Below are positions 1 to 8,108 of a DNA stretch of 64,000 bases, piece after piece. This DNA is from Mycolicibacterium flavescens (lineage in GTDB: Bacteria; Actinomycetota; Actinomycetes; Mycobacteriales; Mycobacteriaceae), in NCBI RefSeq assembly GCF_001722335.1, contig NZ_MIHA01000023.1, positions 28,073 through 92,072 on the forward strand, in the 5' to 3' direction. The translations under genes were made by a program, and so were the position numbers. The notes under the pieces are model-generated. The model ran no database searches. It worked only from the letters and a program-made list of their open reading frames with translations, and was not told where the DNA came from. How positions within the stretch are numbered: the stretch's first letter is position 1; the number at the start of each line of letters is the position of its first letter.

Positions 1-1123
1 ACCGGAAGATCAGGCAGTGCATCGGGCAGTTCATCGGCTTGAGGTAGTAGTCCTGGCCCGGCTTGCGCACACTGCCGTCGGGGTTGAGTTCGGCGTCGAG
101 GTGCATCGGCGGGAACATGCCGTCGGAGTACCAGTCCAGGTGGCCCGAGATCTTGAACAGCTCGGCCTTGGTGATGTGCGGGGTGTTGACGAACTGGTAG
201 CCGGCCTCGATGTGCTTGCGCCGCGAGTAGTCCTCGAGTTCGCGGCGGATGATCCCGCCCTTGGGGTGGAAAACCGCCAGACCCGAACCGATTTCGTCGG
301 GGAAGCTGAACAGGTCGAGCTCGGCGCCGAGCTTGCGGTGGTCGCGGCGCTGCGCCTCCTCGATGAACTCGAGGTGCTTGTCGAGCGCTTCCTGCGATTC
401 CCAGGCGGTGCCGTAGATGCGTTGCAGGCTCGCGTTGTCCTGGTTGCCGCGCCAGTAGGCGGCCGAGCTGCGGGTCAGTTTGAACGCCGGGATGTAGCGC
501 GTCGTCGGGATGTGCGGGCCGCGGCACAGGTCGCCCCAAACACGATCGCGGGTACGGGGATTGAGGTTGTCGTAGGCGGTCAGCTCGTCGCCCCCGACCT
601 CCATCACGTCGGGGTCGCCGGACTTGTCGTCGACGAGTTCGAGCTTGTAGGGCTCGTTGGCGAGTTCTTCGCGCGCTTGGTCTTTGGAGTCGTAGACCCG
701 CCGGGAGAACAGCTGGCCCTCCTTGACGATCTGGCGCATGCGCTTCTCCAGCGCCGCCAGATCCTCGGGGGTGAAGGCGCGCTCGACGTCGAAGTCGTAG
801 TAGAAGCCGTCGGTGATCGGCGGGCCGATGCCGAGCTTGGCCTCGGGGAACAGGTCCTGCACGGCCTGGGCCAGCACGTGGGCGGTGGAGTGCCGGATGA
901 CGCTGCGGCCGTCGTCGCTGTCGGCGGTCACCGGGGTCACCTCGGCGTCGGCGTCGGGCACCCACGACAGGTCGCGCAGCCGGCCCTCGGCGTCGCGCAC
1001 GACGACCACGGCGTCGGGGGCGCCGCGGCTCGGCAGACCCGCCTCGCGCACCGCCTCACCCGCGGTGGTCCCGGCAGCGACCCGGATCGGGGCAGCTGGG
1101 GTGGGGTTTGCGGCGGCGGTCAT
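1..1123 (-). CDS. thrS: Threonyl-tRNA synthetase, 3' end cut by window edge
   Basis: Charges tRNA-Thr with threonine in the cytoplasm. About 374 N-terminal residues are visible from the ATG at 1123; the family is usually close to 690 residues, so the rest lies to the left of the window. The order seen is a TGS-like N-terminal domain (about residues 1-75), the editing domain with the HSTAH motif and a later YYDFD stretch, and then the start of the class II core. The MNCPMHC segment near the edge carries the expected zinc-ligand cysteine. It is transcribed in the same direction as the two genes upstream but is separated from them by 64 bases. Confidence 0.96.
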   Translation of the reverse strand, partial: MTAAANPTPAAPIRVAAGTTAGEAVREAGLPSRGAPDAVVVVRDAEGRLRDLSWVPDADAEVTPVTADSDDGRSVIRHSTAHVLAQAVQDLFPEAKLGIGPPITDGFYYDFDVERAFTPEDLAALEKRMRQIVKEGQLFSRRVYDSKDQAREELANEPYKLELVDDKSGDPDVMEVGGDELTAYDNLNPRTRDRVWGDLCRGPHIPTTRYIPAFKLTRSSAAYWRGNQDNASLQRIYGTAWESQEALDKHLEFIEEAQRRDHRKLGAELDLFSFPDEIGSGLAVFHPKGGIIRRELEDYSRRKHIEAGYQFVNTPHITKAELFKISGHLDWYSDGMFPPMHLDAELNPDGSVRKPGQDYYLKPMNCPMHCLIFR

Positions 1124-1187
1124 CGGATCTCTCCAAGCTTTCACTGTCAACGGACTGAGGACGCGACCATGCTATCGGGGTCGGTGG

Positions 1188-1607
1188 TCACGACCCGAAG
1201 CCAATAGGGCTCTTCAGTAGCTCGTGCTCGATACCGACGAGGTCTGCGAAGAAGCCGACCGCGCCGAGCAGCCACAGCGTGCCGACCACCACCGCGGCGG
1301 TGAACGCCGCCCCGAGCAGCTGCACCCACAGGCCCTGCTGTTTGAACCAGTCCATCGCCTTGTCGTAGCGCTCGCGCACGTATCCCAGCAGGCGCCGGGC
1401 CCAGTCGAACTCGGTGGCCAGAATGCCGAGTCCGATGAAGACGATCGCCCAGCCGGGCCCGGGGTACGGGATGGCCAGGATCCCGGCGGTCAGCACGACC
1501 ACCCCGACGAACCCGACGGCGAGGCGGTAGCCGAGTTCCAGGCGGGGACGTTCACGCAGCTGGTCGCGCCAGCGGGCCCACCGCCGTTTGAGGTCGGTCA
1601 GGTTCAC
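1188..1607 (-). CDS. PGPGW / TIGR02611 family membrane protein
   Basis: A protein of about 139 residues with the signature PYPGPGWAIVFIGLGILATE that defines the actinobacterial PGPGW (TIGR02611) family. It has one hydrophobic segment before and within that motif (about 30-65) and a second at about 98-120, so it is probably a small two-pass membrane protein. The GTG start at 1607 overlaps the TGA of the upstream thioesterase (GTGA, 1604-1607), which suggests coupled translation. The function of the family is unknown. Confidence 0.85.
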   Translation of the reverse strand: MNLTDLKRRWARWRDQLRERPRLELGYRLAVGFVGVVVLTAGILAIPYPGPGWAIVFIGLGILATEFDWARRLLGYVRERYDKAMDWFKQQGLWVQLLGAAFTAAVVVGTLWLLGAVGFFADLVGIEHELLKSPIGFGS

Positions 1608-2221
1608 GGCTGGCCCGGCTTGAGTTTGACGAACAGCGCATGCGCCTCGGCGACGGTCACGTCGTCGTCGAACACCCGCCCGGACACGAAGATCTTGCGG
1701 CCCTCGATGCGGTCGATGCCGGCGTCGACGCGGTACTCGGTCTCGATGCGCGCGATGCTGCGGTAGTCGACGTGCAGGAACGCGGTGCGTTGCGCGCCGC
1801 TGCCGCTGAGTTTGAACGCGGTGTACCCCAGCAGCGCGTCGAACAGCTGCGCGACGGCCCCGCCGTGCGCGGCGCCGTTGCGCCCGAGGTGGAACCGCCG
1901 GAACCGGGCGGTGCCGACGACCCGCTGCTCCGCGGTGATGTCGACGTCGAGCGGGATCGACAGCAGGTTTCCGCGCCCGGGCAGGTCGACCCGCCGCCCT
2001 GACGGCGACGACCACTCGTCGGCTTCGTAGGGCGCCAGCAGCTGCGACACCTTGTCCACGAGGTCGGCCGCCTCGGTGATCACGTGGTCGGGGGCGTTGG
2101 CGGCGCGGGCGTGGTCCTGCAGCGTGCGGATCGCGTCGATGAACCGGCCGTAGTCGGGTCCACCCTGGTCCGTGGGGTCGGGCGGGTTGAATCCGCCGCC
2201 GGGATGCGCGTCGCTTGCCAC
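1604..2221 (-). CDS. PaaI-family hotdog-fold thioesterase
   Basis: A 205-residue hotdog-fold protein starting at GTG 2221. The C-terminal half carries the PaaI pattern: a GRNGAAHGGAVAQLFD segment (the HGG helix N-terminus that binds the thioester), followed by a YRSIAR strand and a long EGRKIFVSGRV strand. It is likely a cytoplasmic acyl-CoA thioesterase; the substrate cannot be read from the sequence. About 60 residues precede the fold, a long N-terminal extension. It overlaps the PGPGW gene downstream by four bases. Confidence 0.85.
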   Translation of the reverse strand: MASDAHPGGGFNPPDPTDQGGPDYGRFIDAIRTLQDHARAANAPDHVITEAADLVDKVSQLLAPYEADEWSSPSGRRVDLPGRGNLLSIPLDVDITAEQRVVGTARFRRFHLGRNGAAHGGAVAQLFDALLGYTAFKLSGSGAQRTAFLHVDYRSIARIETEYRVDAGIDRIEGRKIFVSGRVFDDDVTVAEAHALFVKLKPGQP

Positions 2222-2242
2222 CCGAACACCGTATTGCCTACC

Positions 2243-3109
2243 TCACCGGCTGGCTGATCCGGCTTTGCTCAGGGTGTCGAACTCGGCGTCGGACAGCTCG
2301 ATGTCGGCGGCGGCGATGTTCTCCTCGAGGTGGGCCACCTTCGAGGTGCCCGGGATCGGCAGCATGACCGCGGACCGCTTCAGCAGCCATGCCAGCGCCA
2401 GCTGAGAGGCGGTGGCGCCGTGGTCGGCGGCGATGCGCTGCAGCGGTCCGTCCGGCGCGGCCAGCGGCCCGGCCGCCAGGGGGAAGTACGGGATGAAGCC
2501 GATGCCGTGGGCCTCGCAGGCTTCGAGCACAGGTTCGGCCGTGCGTGTGGTGATGTTGTACATGTTCTGCACCGACACGATCGGGGCGACCTTCTGCGCG
2601 GCCTCGAGCTGCTCGACGGTGACCTCCGAGAGACCGATGTGGCGGATCTTGCCTTCCTGCTGCAGCTTGAGCAGCTCGCCGATCTGATCCTCGGCGGGGA
2701 ACTTCGCGTCGATGCGGTGCAGCTGGAACAGGTCGATGGTCTCGGTGTCGAGGCGGCGCAGGCTCATCTCGCACTCCTGGCGCAGGTATTCGGGGAACCC
2801 GAGCGGCGCCCATCCGTCGGGTCCGGTGCGCAGCAGGCCCGCCTTGGTCGCGATGACGACGCCGTCGTACGGGTGCAGCGCCTCGCGGATCAGTTCCTCC
2901 GAGACGTAGGGCCCGTAGGAATTGGCGGTGTCGATGAAGTCGACCCCGAGCTCGGCGGCGCGGCGCAGCACGCGCACGCACTCGTCGCGGTCGCGCGGCG
3001 GACCCCACACGCCCGGCCCGGTCAGCCGCATCGATCCGTAGCCGAGGCGGTGGACCGTCAGGTCGCCGAGGGTGTAGGTGCCGGATGCGTGCGCGGTTGG
3101 GGTGGTCAT
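2243..3109 (-). CDS. Aldo/keto reductase
   Basis: A 288-residue NADPH-dependent oxidoreductase of the AKR superfamily with a TIM-barrel fold. The catalytic tetrad is visible: Asp60 (in FIDTAN), Tyr65 (in SYGPY), Lys89 (in IATKAG) and His132 (in QLHRI). The cofactor segment near the C-terminus (LPIPGTSK) is also typical. The physiological substrate is unknown. It is divergent from the DUF1990 gene, with 37 bases between the two starts, so the promoters must share this short gap. Confidence 0.92.
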   Translation of the reverse strand: MTTPTAHASGTYTLGDLTVHRLGYGSMRLTGPGVWGPPRDRDECVRVLRRAAELGVDFIDTANSYGPYVSEELIREALHPYDGVVIATKAGLLRTGPDGWAPLGFPEYLRQECEMSLRRLDTETIDLFQLHRIDAKFPAEDQIGELLKLQQEGKIRHIGLSEVTVEQLEAAQKVAPIVSVQNMYNITTRTAEPVLEACEAHGIGFIPYFPLAAGPLAAPDGPLQRIAADHGATASQLALAWLLKRSAVMLPIPGTSKVAHLEENIAAADIELSDAEFDTLSKAGSASR

Positions 3110-3146
3110 TTCACCGACCGTACGCCGGGAATGCCATCGTTTTCCT

Positions 3147-3644
3147 GTGAGACTGAGCGATCTTGCCGCGCTGCCGCTGACCTATCCGGAGGTCGGCGCG
3201 ACCGCCGGTGAGCTGCCCTCCGGCTATCACCACGTGCACAAGAGCGCGGTCATCGGCCGGGGTCGTGCCCGCTTCGAGGAGGCCGCCGCGGCGGGCCTGC
3301 GGTGGGGCATGCTGCGCGGGGCGGGGGTGCGGGTGGAGCCGACGACGCCGGTCGCCGAGGTCGGCGCGGAGGTGATCGTGCGACTCGGGCCGATCCCGGC
3401 ACCGTGTCGCGTGGTCTACGTCGTCGACGAACCCCACCGCCGGGGCTTCGCCTACGGCACGCTGCCCGGGCACGCCGAGTCGGGCGAGGAGTTGTTCCTA
3501 GTGGTCCACGACCCGGTCACCGACGAGGTGTCGGCGGTGGTCACCGCCTTCTCGCGGCACGCCACCTGGTGGAGCCGGCTGGGCGCCCCGGTGACCTCAC
3601 TGGTGCAGCGGGTGGTCACCGACCGCTACCTGGCCGCGCTCTGA
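3147..3644 (+). CDS. DUF1990 family protein
   Basis: 165 residues from GTG 3147. It matches the DUF1990 pattern: an N-terminal LTYPEVGAT, then GYHHVHKSAVIGRG, a central GAEVIVRLG strand, and a C-terminal GEELFLVVHD followed by VTAFSRHATWWSRLGAP. It is probably a soluble helix-grip protein of unknown function. An upstream ATG at 3078 is in frame but would extend through the promoter of the divergent reductase, so the later GTG, where family similarity begins, is preferred. Confidence 0.85.
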   Translation: MRLSDLAALPLTYPEVGATAGELPSGYHHVHKSAVIGRGRARFEEAAAAGLRWGMLRGAGVRVEPTTPVAEVGAEVIVRLGPIPAPCRVVYVVDEPHRRGFAYGTLPGHAESGEELFLVVHDPVTDEVSAVVTAFSRHATWWSRLGAPVTSLVQRVVTDRYLAAL

Positions 3645-3682
3645 GGCGCCGGATACCTCGAAGTACGGTGCCGATCCGGTGC

Positions 3683-3709
3683 CTGACATCCAGGCTCAGC
3701 GCGTAATCT
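3683..3709 (+). promoter_or_regulatory. Possible promoter of the GAF-ANTAR gene
   Basis: A TAATCT hexamer at 3704-3709 fits a SigA-type -10 box, with CTGACA at 3683-3688 as a possible -35. The 15-base spacing is short of the usual 17, so the -35 assignment is weak. It lies 27 bases upstream of the ATG at 3737. Confidence 0.35.
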
Positions 3710-3736
3710 TGGGCGACTGAGCGAAGGATTTTCTCA

Positions 3737-4453
3737 ATGGTGATGGCGAAGGAACCCGACGAGCGCGAGCACACCCATCTGCGCATCGCAGAGCTCGTGC
3801 GCGGGCTGTACAACCGCACCGACGCCGACACCGTGATCGCGGAATTGGCCGAGCATGCGGCGGTCGAGATCCCCGGCGCGCAGTACGCCGGGGTGACGGT
3901 GACCCGTAAGTCGCGCCTCGTCGAAACGCCGGCGGCCAGCCACCCGTATCCGATGCTGCTCGACAAGATCCAGCAACGCCACCAGGAAGGCCCGTGCCTG
4001 ACCGCGGCGTGGGAGGAGAAGGTCGTCTACGTCGCGGATCTGGTGTCCGACGACCGCTTCCCGCGCTATCGCGAGGATGCGCTGGCCGAGACTCCGATCC
4101 GGTCGATCATGGCGTTTCAGCTGTTCATGGATGGCGAGGCGATGGGCGCGCTCAACGTCTATTCCGAACAACCGCACGCGTTCACCGACGAGTCGCGGAT
4201 CATCGGCCAGGTGTTCGCGGCGCATTCGTCGGTGGCGTGGAACGCCGCGCGCCGCGACGAGCAGTTCAAGCGGGCGCTGGCCAGCCGCGACATCATCGGG
4301 CAGGCCAAGGGCATGATCATGGAACGCTACGGCGTCGACGCGGTCCAGGCGTTCGAGTTGCTGCGCAAGTTGTCCCAGGATTCCAACGTCCCGTTGACCA
4401 CCGTGGCGACGGATCTGGTCGAGAAGTCACACGTACCGGACAGCCGTAACTAG
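3737..4453 (+). CDS. GAF and ANTAR domain protein (RNA-binding antiterminator type)
   Basis: A 238-residue regulator. A GAF sensor domain occupies about residues 15-165 and includes the HQEGPCLTAAW segment common in mycobacterial ANTAR proteins. An ANTAR domain follows at about 173-230, with the characteristic ALASRDIIGQAKGMIMERY and FELLRKLSQDSN helices that bind two-hexaloop RNA. Family knowledge suggests control of transcription elongation at target leaders; the ligand of the GAF domain is unknown. The gene stands alone. Its TAG stop at 4451-4453 is formed by the left end of the inverted-repeat element that follows. Confidence 0.9.
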   Translation: MVMAKEPDEREHTHLRIAELVRGLYNRTDADTVIAELAEHAAVEIPGAQYAGVTVTRKSRLVETPAASHPYPMLLDKIQQRHQEGPCLTAAWEEKVVYVADLVSDDRFPRYREDALAETPIRSIMAFQLFMDGEAMGALNVYSEQPHAFTDESRIIGQVFAAHSSVAWNAARRDEQFKRALASRDIIGQAKGMIMERYGVDAVQAFELLRKLSQDSNVPLTTVATDLVEKSHVPDSRN

Positions 4454-4636
4454 TGTCCTGAGTCGAAAGTTCAGACACAGCAGTGCGCGGGATTCGGACC
4501 GGCCACATGGTGTCGACGTTCTTCGAGATCTGCACGAGGGCTGTGAAACCGCGCTGGTAACGACCCTCATGCAGATCTCGCGGCCCAAATGACCCATGAC
4601 GATGCACTGCACCCGATTCAACGACTCAGGACACTA
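4451..4636. mobile_element. MITE-like element with 15-bp perfect terminal inverted repeats
   Basis: The left end TAGTGTCCTGAGTCG (4451-4465) is the exact reverse complement of the right end (4622-4636). The outermost dinucleotide on both sides is TA, as expected for a TA target duplicated by IS630/Tc1-type transposases. Inside is a second inverted repeat (4524-4540 against 4564-4580, 17 bp with one mismatch). The 186-bp unit encodes no transposase and so would be non-autonomous. It separates two convergent genes, and each end supplies one of their TAG stops. A bidirectional terminator is the alternative reading, but perfect ends 156 bp apart are unusual for that. Confidence 0.6.
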
Positions 4637-5386
4637 GCTCGTCAGGCCGAGCGTTGCGGTGAGCCAGGCCAGCACCGGCGGAGCCACCTCGTCGACCGCG
4701 GACGCCGCGATGATCCAGTGCGGCAGCCGCGGGTGCACCTGGTGTTCGGCCTGGTAGGTCGCCGCGAGGCGACGCGACATCCACTGCGCGACATTGCGAT
4801 CCTCGCCCGCGCTGACACAGAGCACCGGGCACGTGACGGCGCGGGCGTCGACGCGCGTCGACGCCGCTCCCATCGACATCTCGCGGAACACCCGGCCGGA
4901 GTCGCGGACCAGCCGCGGAAGCAGCTCATCCTGTTCGGCTCGGGTCAACGTGCTCAGCGGCACCTCGCGCAGCGTCCGCTCCGAGGGACGAAAAGGCTTG
5001 CCCGCAAGGATTTTCGGCAGCAGCGGAAACAGATGCGGCAGTGGGCGCAGCTGCGGCCACAGGACTCCGGGCGGGATCGACGCCAGCAGCACCGCTGCGC
5101 GTGGGGTGCGTGCTGCGGCGAGCTTCTGCGTGAGCAACCCGCCCATGCTGTGCCCGATGACGATCGGCGCGGTGTCGAGCCGGTCGAACGCGGCGCGGGC
5201 CACCTCGAAGCAGTCCTCGATCCCGGTGCGCGCCAGCACATCATCGTCGGTCGGCTCGCGCCCCGGCAGTGCGGGCGCGTGGCACTCGAAGCCCGCGTTC
5301 TCGAAAAACGCCGTCCACGGCGTCAGCAGTGACGGCGAACCGAACACTCCGTGCAGGAACAGAACGGGAGGTTTGGTTCCGTCCAC
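4634..5386 (-). CDS. Alpha/beta hydrolase
   Basis: A 250-residue alpha/beta-fold hydrolase. The oxyanion segment LFLHG lies at residues 9-13 and the nucleophile elbow GHSMGG at 78-83 (Ser80). An Asp in SAGEDRN and a His in RLPHW near the C-terminus fit the remaining triad. No signal peptide is seen, so it is probably cytoplasmic. The substrate is not evident; it resembles general lysophospholipase- or esterase-like proteins. Its stop codon lies in the right end of the adjacent MITE-like element. Confidence 0.88.
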   Translation of the reverse strand: MDGTKPPVLFLHGVFGSPSLLTPWTAFFENAGFECHAPALPGREPTDDDVLARTGIEDCFEVARAAFDRLDTAPIVIGHSMGGLLTQKLAAARTPRAAVLLASIPPGVLWPQLRPLPHLFPLLPKILAGKPFRPSERTLREVPLSTLTRAEQDELLPRLVRDSGRVFREMSMGAASTRVDARAVTCPVLCVSAGEDRNVAQWMSRRLAATYQAEHQVHPRLPHWIIAASAVDEVAPPVLAWLTATLGLTS

Positions 5387-5443
5387 CTGGTTCGCGTCCT
5401 TCCGCTCGAGCGTGGGCGCAACCTTAGCGACTCGCGGCGCTGC

Positions 5444-6319
5444 TCACCGCGAGATCACGCGAGGAACCTCGGGGTTCTCAGGTTCCACCCGCGGGCGCGG
5501 CACTTCGACGCTGTTCTCCTGCACGATGACCGGATCGCCGACCTTGACGGTGTTGAAGTACCACTCGGCGTCCTCGGGGCTCAGCGAGATGCAGCCGTGG
5601 CTGACGTTCTCGTAGCCCAGCGCGTTGACCGCCCACGGTGCCGAGTGCACGAAGATGCCCCGCTTGGTGATCCGCACGGCCCATTCCACGTCGAGCAGAT
5701 AGCCGTCGTCGGCGCTGACCGGGATACCCACGCTGCTCGAATCCATCAGTACGTCACGCTCTTTGGCCAACACGCTGTAGGTGCCCACCGGGGTCGGGTA
5801 CTCGGGCCTGCCCATCGACGCCGGGAACACGCCGGGCTTACCGAAGTGCGGCCGGTGGTGCGGGGCGGGCAGGATCGGCGGTGGACCGGCGTCGACGCCG
5901 TCGATCGTGACCGTGAACGTGTGGTCGCTGATGTTGGCGACCCCGACGACCGCGGGTCCGGTCGCGATGTTGGTCTTCACACCGCCCACCGACAGCGCAA
6001 TCGTGCTGTGGGCAGGCCAGAATCGGTCCGGCAGCCACTGGACGGTCTGCGCGTCGAGCCATTCGAAGCGACCGCTCATGGCCGGCAGCGACGAGATGTT
6101 CAGAGCCTGTTGCGCCAGTTCGCGGTCCACGACCGGCGCGCCGAACGTCACGACGATCGGGTGCGCGACACCGACGACGTGACCCTGCGACGGCGCAATC
6201 GACGTGATGGCCTGCCTCAGCGTCGGAACGACCGCGGCCACGCTTTCTTCAGCCGGCCCGGCCACCACGCCGGTCGTAATGACCACCGCGGAAAGAACAC
6301 ACCGAACAACCCCACGCAA
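5444..6319 (-). CDS. L,D-transpeptidase (YkuD domain) with N-terminal Ig-like domain
   Basis: A 291-residue exported enzyme that would form 3-3 peptidoglycan cross-links in the periplasm. An N-terminal hydrophobic signal sequence (residues 1-29, no lipobox) is followed by an Ig-like region (about 40-140), a proline-rich linker and a YkuD domain (about 165-268). The catalytic motif is His225 (in FVHSAPW) followed by SHGC with Cys243. Mycobacterial Ldt enzymes usually continue SHGC-x-N or -R; here the sequence is SHGCISL, so the polar residue after Cys is Ser. It is shorter than LdtB-type enzymes and closest in build to the small Ldt class. Confidence 0.9.
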   Translation of the reverse strand: MRGVVRCVLSAVVITTGVVAGPAEESVAAVVPTLRQAITSIAPSQGHVVGVAHPIVVTFGAPVVDRELAQQALNISSLPAMSGRFEWLDAQTVQWLPDRFWPAHSTIALSVGGVKTNIATGPAVVGVANISDHTFTVTIDGVDAGPPPILPAPHHRPHFGKPGVFPASMGRPEYPTPVGTYSVLAKERDVLMDSSSVGIPVSADDGYLLDVEWAVRITKRGIFVHSAPWAVNALGYENVSHGCISLSPEDAEWYFNTVKVGDPVIVQENSVEVPRPRVEPENPEVPRVISR

Positions 6320-6484
6320 TCTCGTTCGCTCCCTTGAAATTACAATGATGTCAATAATGTTATGGGAGCGACGGTCGTTTGCACCCGCGCCCGGGCATCC
6401 AATTCGATCAAGGATCCGTCACGGTTCGGCCACGACGAGCCTGAGGCTACTACGAGACGAATTTTGTTGCCAAGGAATGGATTT

Positions 6485-6516
6485 GGCCCGACGACGAGTG
6501 TCCTCGTCGCCGGGCC
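6485..6516 (-). terminator. Hairpin terminator after the proline-rich secreted gene
   Basis: The arms 6485-6498 and 6503-6516 pair over 14 bp with one mismatch around a 4-base loop (TGTC). It lies about 40 bases past the stop of the minus-strand gene ending at 6555 and before the L,D-transpeptidase start. There is no T-run, which is usual in mycobacteria. The rest of 6320-6554 shows no gene. Confidence 0.6.
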
Positions 6517-6554
6517 AACCCGGATGGAATTATCCTCAGCGCACCGCCTGCCCG

Positions 6555-7016
6555 CTAGACGTGGGGTCCGGGCGCAATCGGCTGACCCGCAACCGGCGCT
6601 CCCGGCGCGGGCGGGACCACGGGGTCACCCTTGCCGGCCGCCGCGCCGCCCATCGTCGTCAACGGAGCGCCGACCACCGGCGCGCCGGCCGCGGGCACGA
6701 TCGGGACGACGGGCACGGGTGGCGCCAGCGGGGGCACCACCGGCGGCGGGGCCACGGGCGGCACCACGGGCGGAGGCGCGACCGGCGGCGGGCCGGGGAA
6801 CGCCATCGGCGCACCACCGGCCATGTCGGTGAGCGGCGCGCACACCGCGCCGACCGGGGCGCCGGCGGGTGCATCCCCGGACGCCGTCTCGACACACTCG
6901 TAGCCACCCGCCAACGCGGCCGGGCTCAACGCCATGGTTACCGCACACAGCCCAGCCCCGACAGCTGCTGCGATGTTGACTCGTCTCAAGGCCGTCATCG
7001 ACGTCGATCCCTTCAT
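6555..7016 (-). CDS. Secreted proline-rich protein, function unknown
   Basis: 153 residues from ATG 7016; an internal ATG at 6998 (MTALRR) is an equally possible start. A signal peptide ends near ALSPAALAGG. A short mature region with two cysteines (YECVETAS and VGAVCAPL) precedes a low-complexity Pro/Val/Ala tract with repeated PPPVV and PPVAPP units encoded by GC-rich triplet repeats. It is probably a secreted or wall-associated protein. I recognise no domain. Confidence 0.75.
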   Translation of the reverse strand: MKGSTSMTALRRVNIAAAVGAGLCAVTMALSPAALAGGYECVETASGDAPAGAPVGAVCAPLTDMAGGAPMAFPGPPPVAPPPVVPPVAPPPVVPPLAPPVPVVPIVPAAGAPVVGAPLTTMGGAAAGKGDPVVPPAPGAPVAGQPIAPGPHV

Positions 7017-7377
7017 TCACGCTGTAGAACATTCCGGCCGCGGGCCTTCGCGCCCGCGGAGAGGCCGTGTTTAGACGGCCGCGTTAATATCAGCAGCCGA
7101 TCCTCGACGACGCACCACGGCGCACCGCTCCGTTTCCAAAAGGTGACCGGTTCGGCATGGTAGAGCGTCATTTCGATGCGGTTCCCGACCGAAGGCCACT
7201 GCTCAATATCAGGGATCGAACCTGTTCGCGCGGGGGTGGTTGCCGAACCGTTGCCGAGGAGTGCCCCGCCCGTCACCGACGGCGTCCTTTGAATTCAACG
7301 GGCCGCGACGTTTCGGTGCTCCTGACCACGGGCATCTCTGTCGCGACAGATCAGGACAAGTCAGAGGTTGGTATGTG
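7017..7377. other. Divergent intergenic region, no gene seen
   Basis: A 361-bp gap between the start of the secreted proline-rich gene (minus) and the holin-family gene (plus). Both promoters must lie here. I see no open frame with coding character and no convincing -10/-35 pair. Confidence 0.5.
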
Positions 7378-7779
7378 ATGACGGTGCAACCGAGACCTAC
7401 CGCGGACGCGTCGATCGGCGAGTTGATGAGTCAGTTGTCGACGCAGACCTCACGGTTAGTGCGTGACGAGATGCGGTTGGCGCAGAAGGAATTTCAAGAA
7501 TCGGCCAAACATGCGGGCATCGGCGCCGGGCTGTTCAGCGTCGCGGGCCTGCTCGCGTTCTTCGGCGCGGCGACGCTGATCGCCGCGGCGGTGGCGGCGC
7601 TGGCGCTGGTGCTCGACGTGTGGGCGGCCGCGCTGATCGTCGCGGCGGCGCTGTTCGTGGTGGCGGGAATCGCCGCGCTGGTCGGGCGCAAGCAGGCGCA
7701 GGAGGTCACGCCGGCCGCGCCGCGAACGGTCGAGACCGTCAAGGCCGACATCCAGGAACTGAAGGACGCCCGCTCATGA
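7378..7779 (+). CDS. Phage-holin-family (holin superfamily III type) membrane protein
   Basis: 133 residues. An amphipathic N-terminus (GELMSQLSTQTSRLVRDEMR) leads into two long hydrophobic segments (about 48-80 and 83-108), the layout of the actinobacterial phage_holin_3_6 family. In chromosomes these proteins occur with DUF3618 partners and are thought to be membrane or stress proteins rather than lysis holins. ATG 7378 is chosen because the GTG just before it gives no advantage and the longer frame runs through non-coding sequence. It overlaps the next gene by ATGA (7776-7779). Confidence 0.85.
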   Translation: MTVQPRPTADASIGELMSQLSTQTSRLVRDEMRLAQKEFQESAKHAGIGAGLFSVAGLLAFFGAATLIAAAVAALALVLDVWAAALIVAAALFVVAGIAALVGRKQAQEVTPAAPRTVETVKADIQELKDARS

Positions 7780-8108
7780 CCGCACCCAACCCGCGCCCCG
7801 AGCCCGGCCCGGACGCCGGCAAGGACGACATCGAGGCCGACATCGAACAGACCCGCGCCGAACTCGGGGAGACGGTCGAGGCGCTGCAGGCCAAGCTCGA
7901 CGTCAAGGAGCGCGCCAAGGAGAAGGTCGACGAGACCAAGGAGGCCGCCAAGGACAAGGCCGCCGAGGCCAGGGAGCGCGTCGTGCAGACAGCCGACGCG
8001 GTCCGGCACACGGCGACCGACAATCCCGAGAAATCGGTCCCGGTGGCGGCGATCGCACTGGCCGCGGCGCTGGCGGTGGGTTTCCTGATTTGGCGGCGAC
8101 GCCGCTGA
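7776..8108 (+). CDS. DUF3618 family protein
   Basis: 110 residues. The DUF3618 signature is clear: DIEQTRAELGETVEALQAK at about residues 24-42. It is followed by a Lys/Glu/Ala-rich helical stretch (about 45-80) and a single C-terminal transmembrane helix ending in RRRR. It is translationally coupled to the holin-family gene upstream (ATGA), so the two probably act together at the membrane. The molecular role is unknown. Confidence 0.87.
   Translation: MTAPNPRPEPGPDAGKDDIEADIEQTRAELGETVEALQAKLDVKERAKEKVDETKEAAKDKAAEARERVVQTADAVRHTATDNPEKSVPVAAIALAAALAVGFLIWRRRR

Noticed and set aside
4317..4621. Minus-strand short frames crossing the MITE-like element
   Set aside because: They start within the element and run into the GAF-ANTAR gene antisense, with no family pattern.
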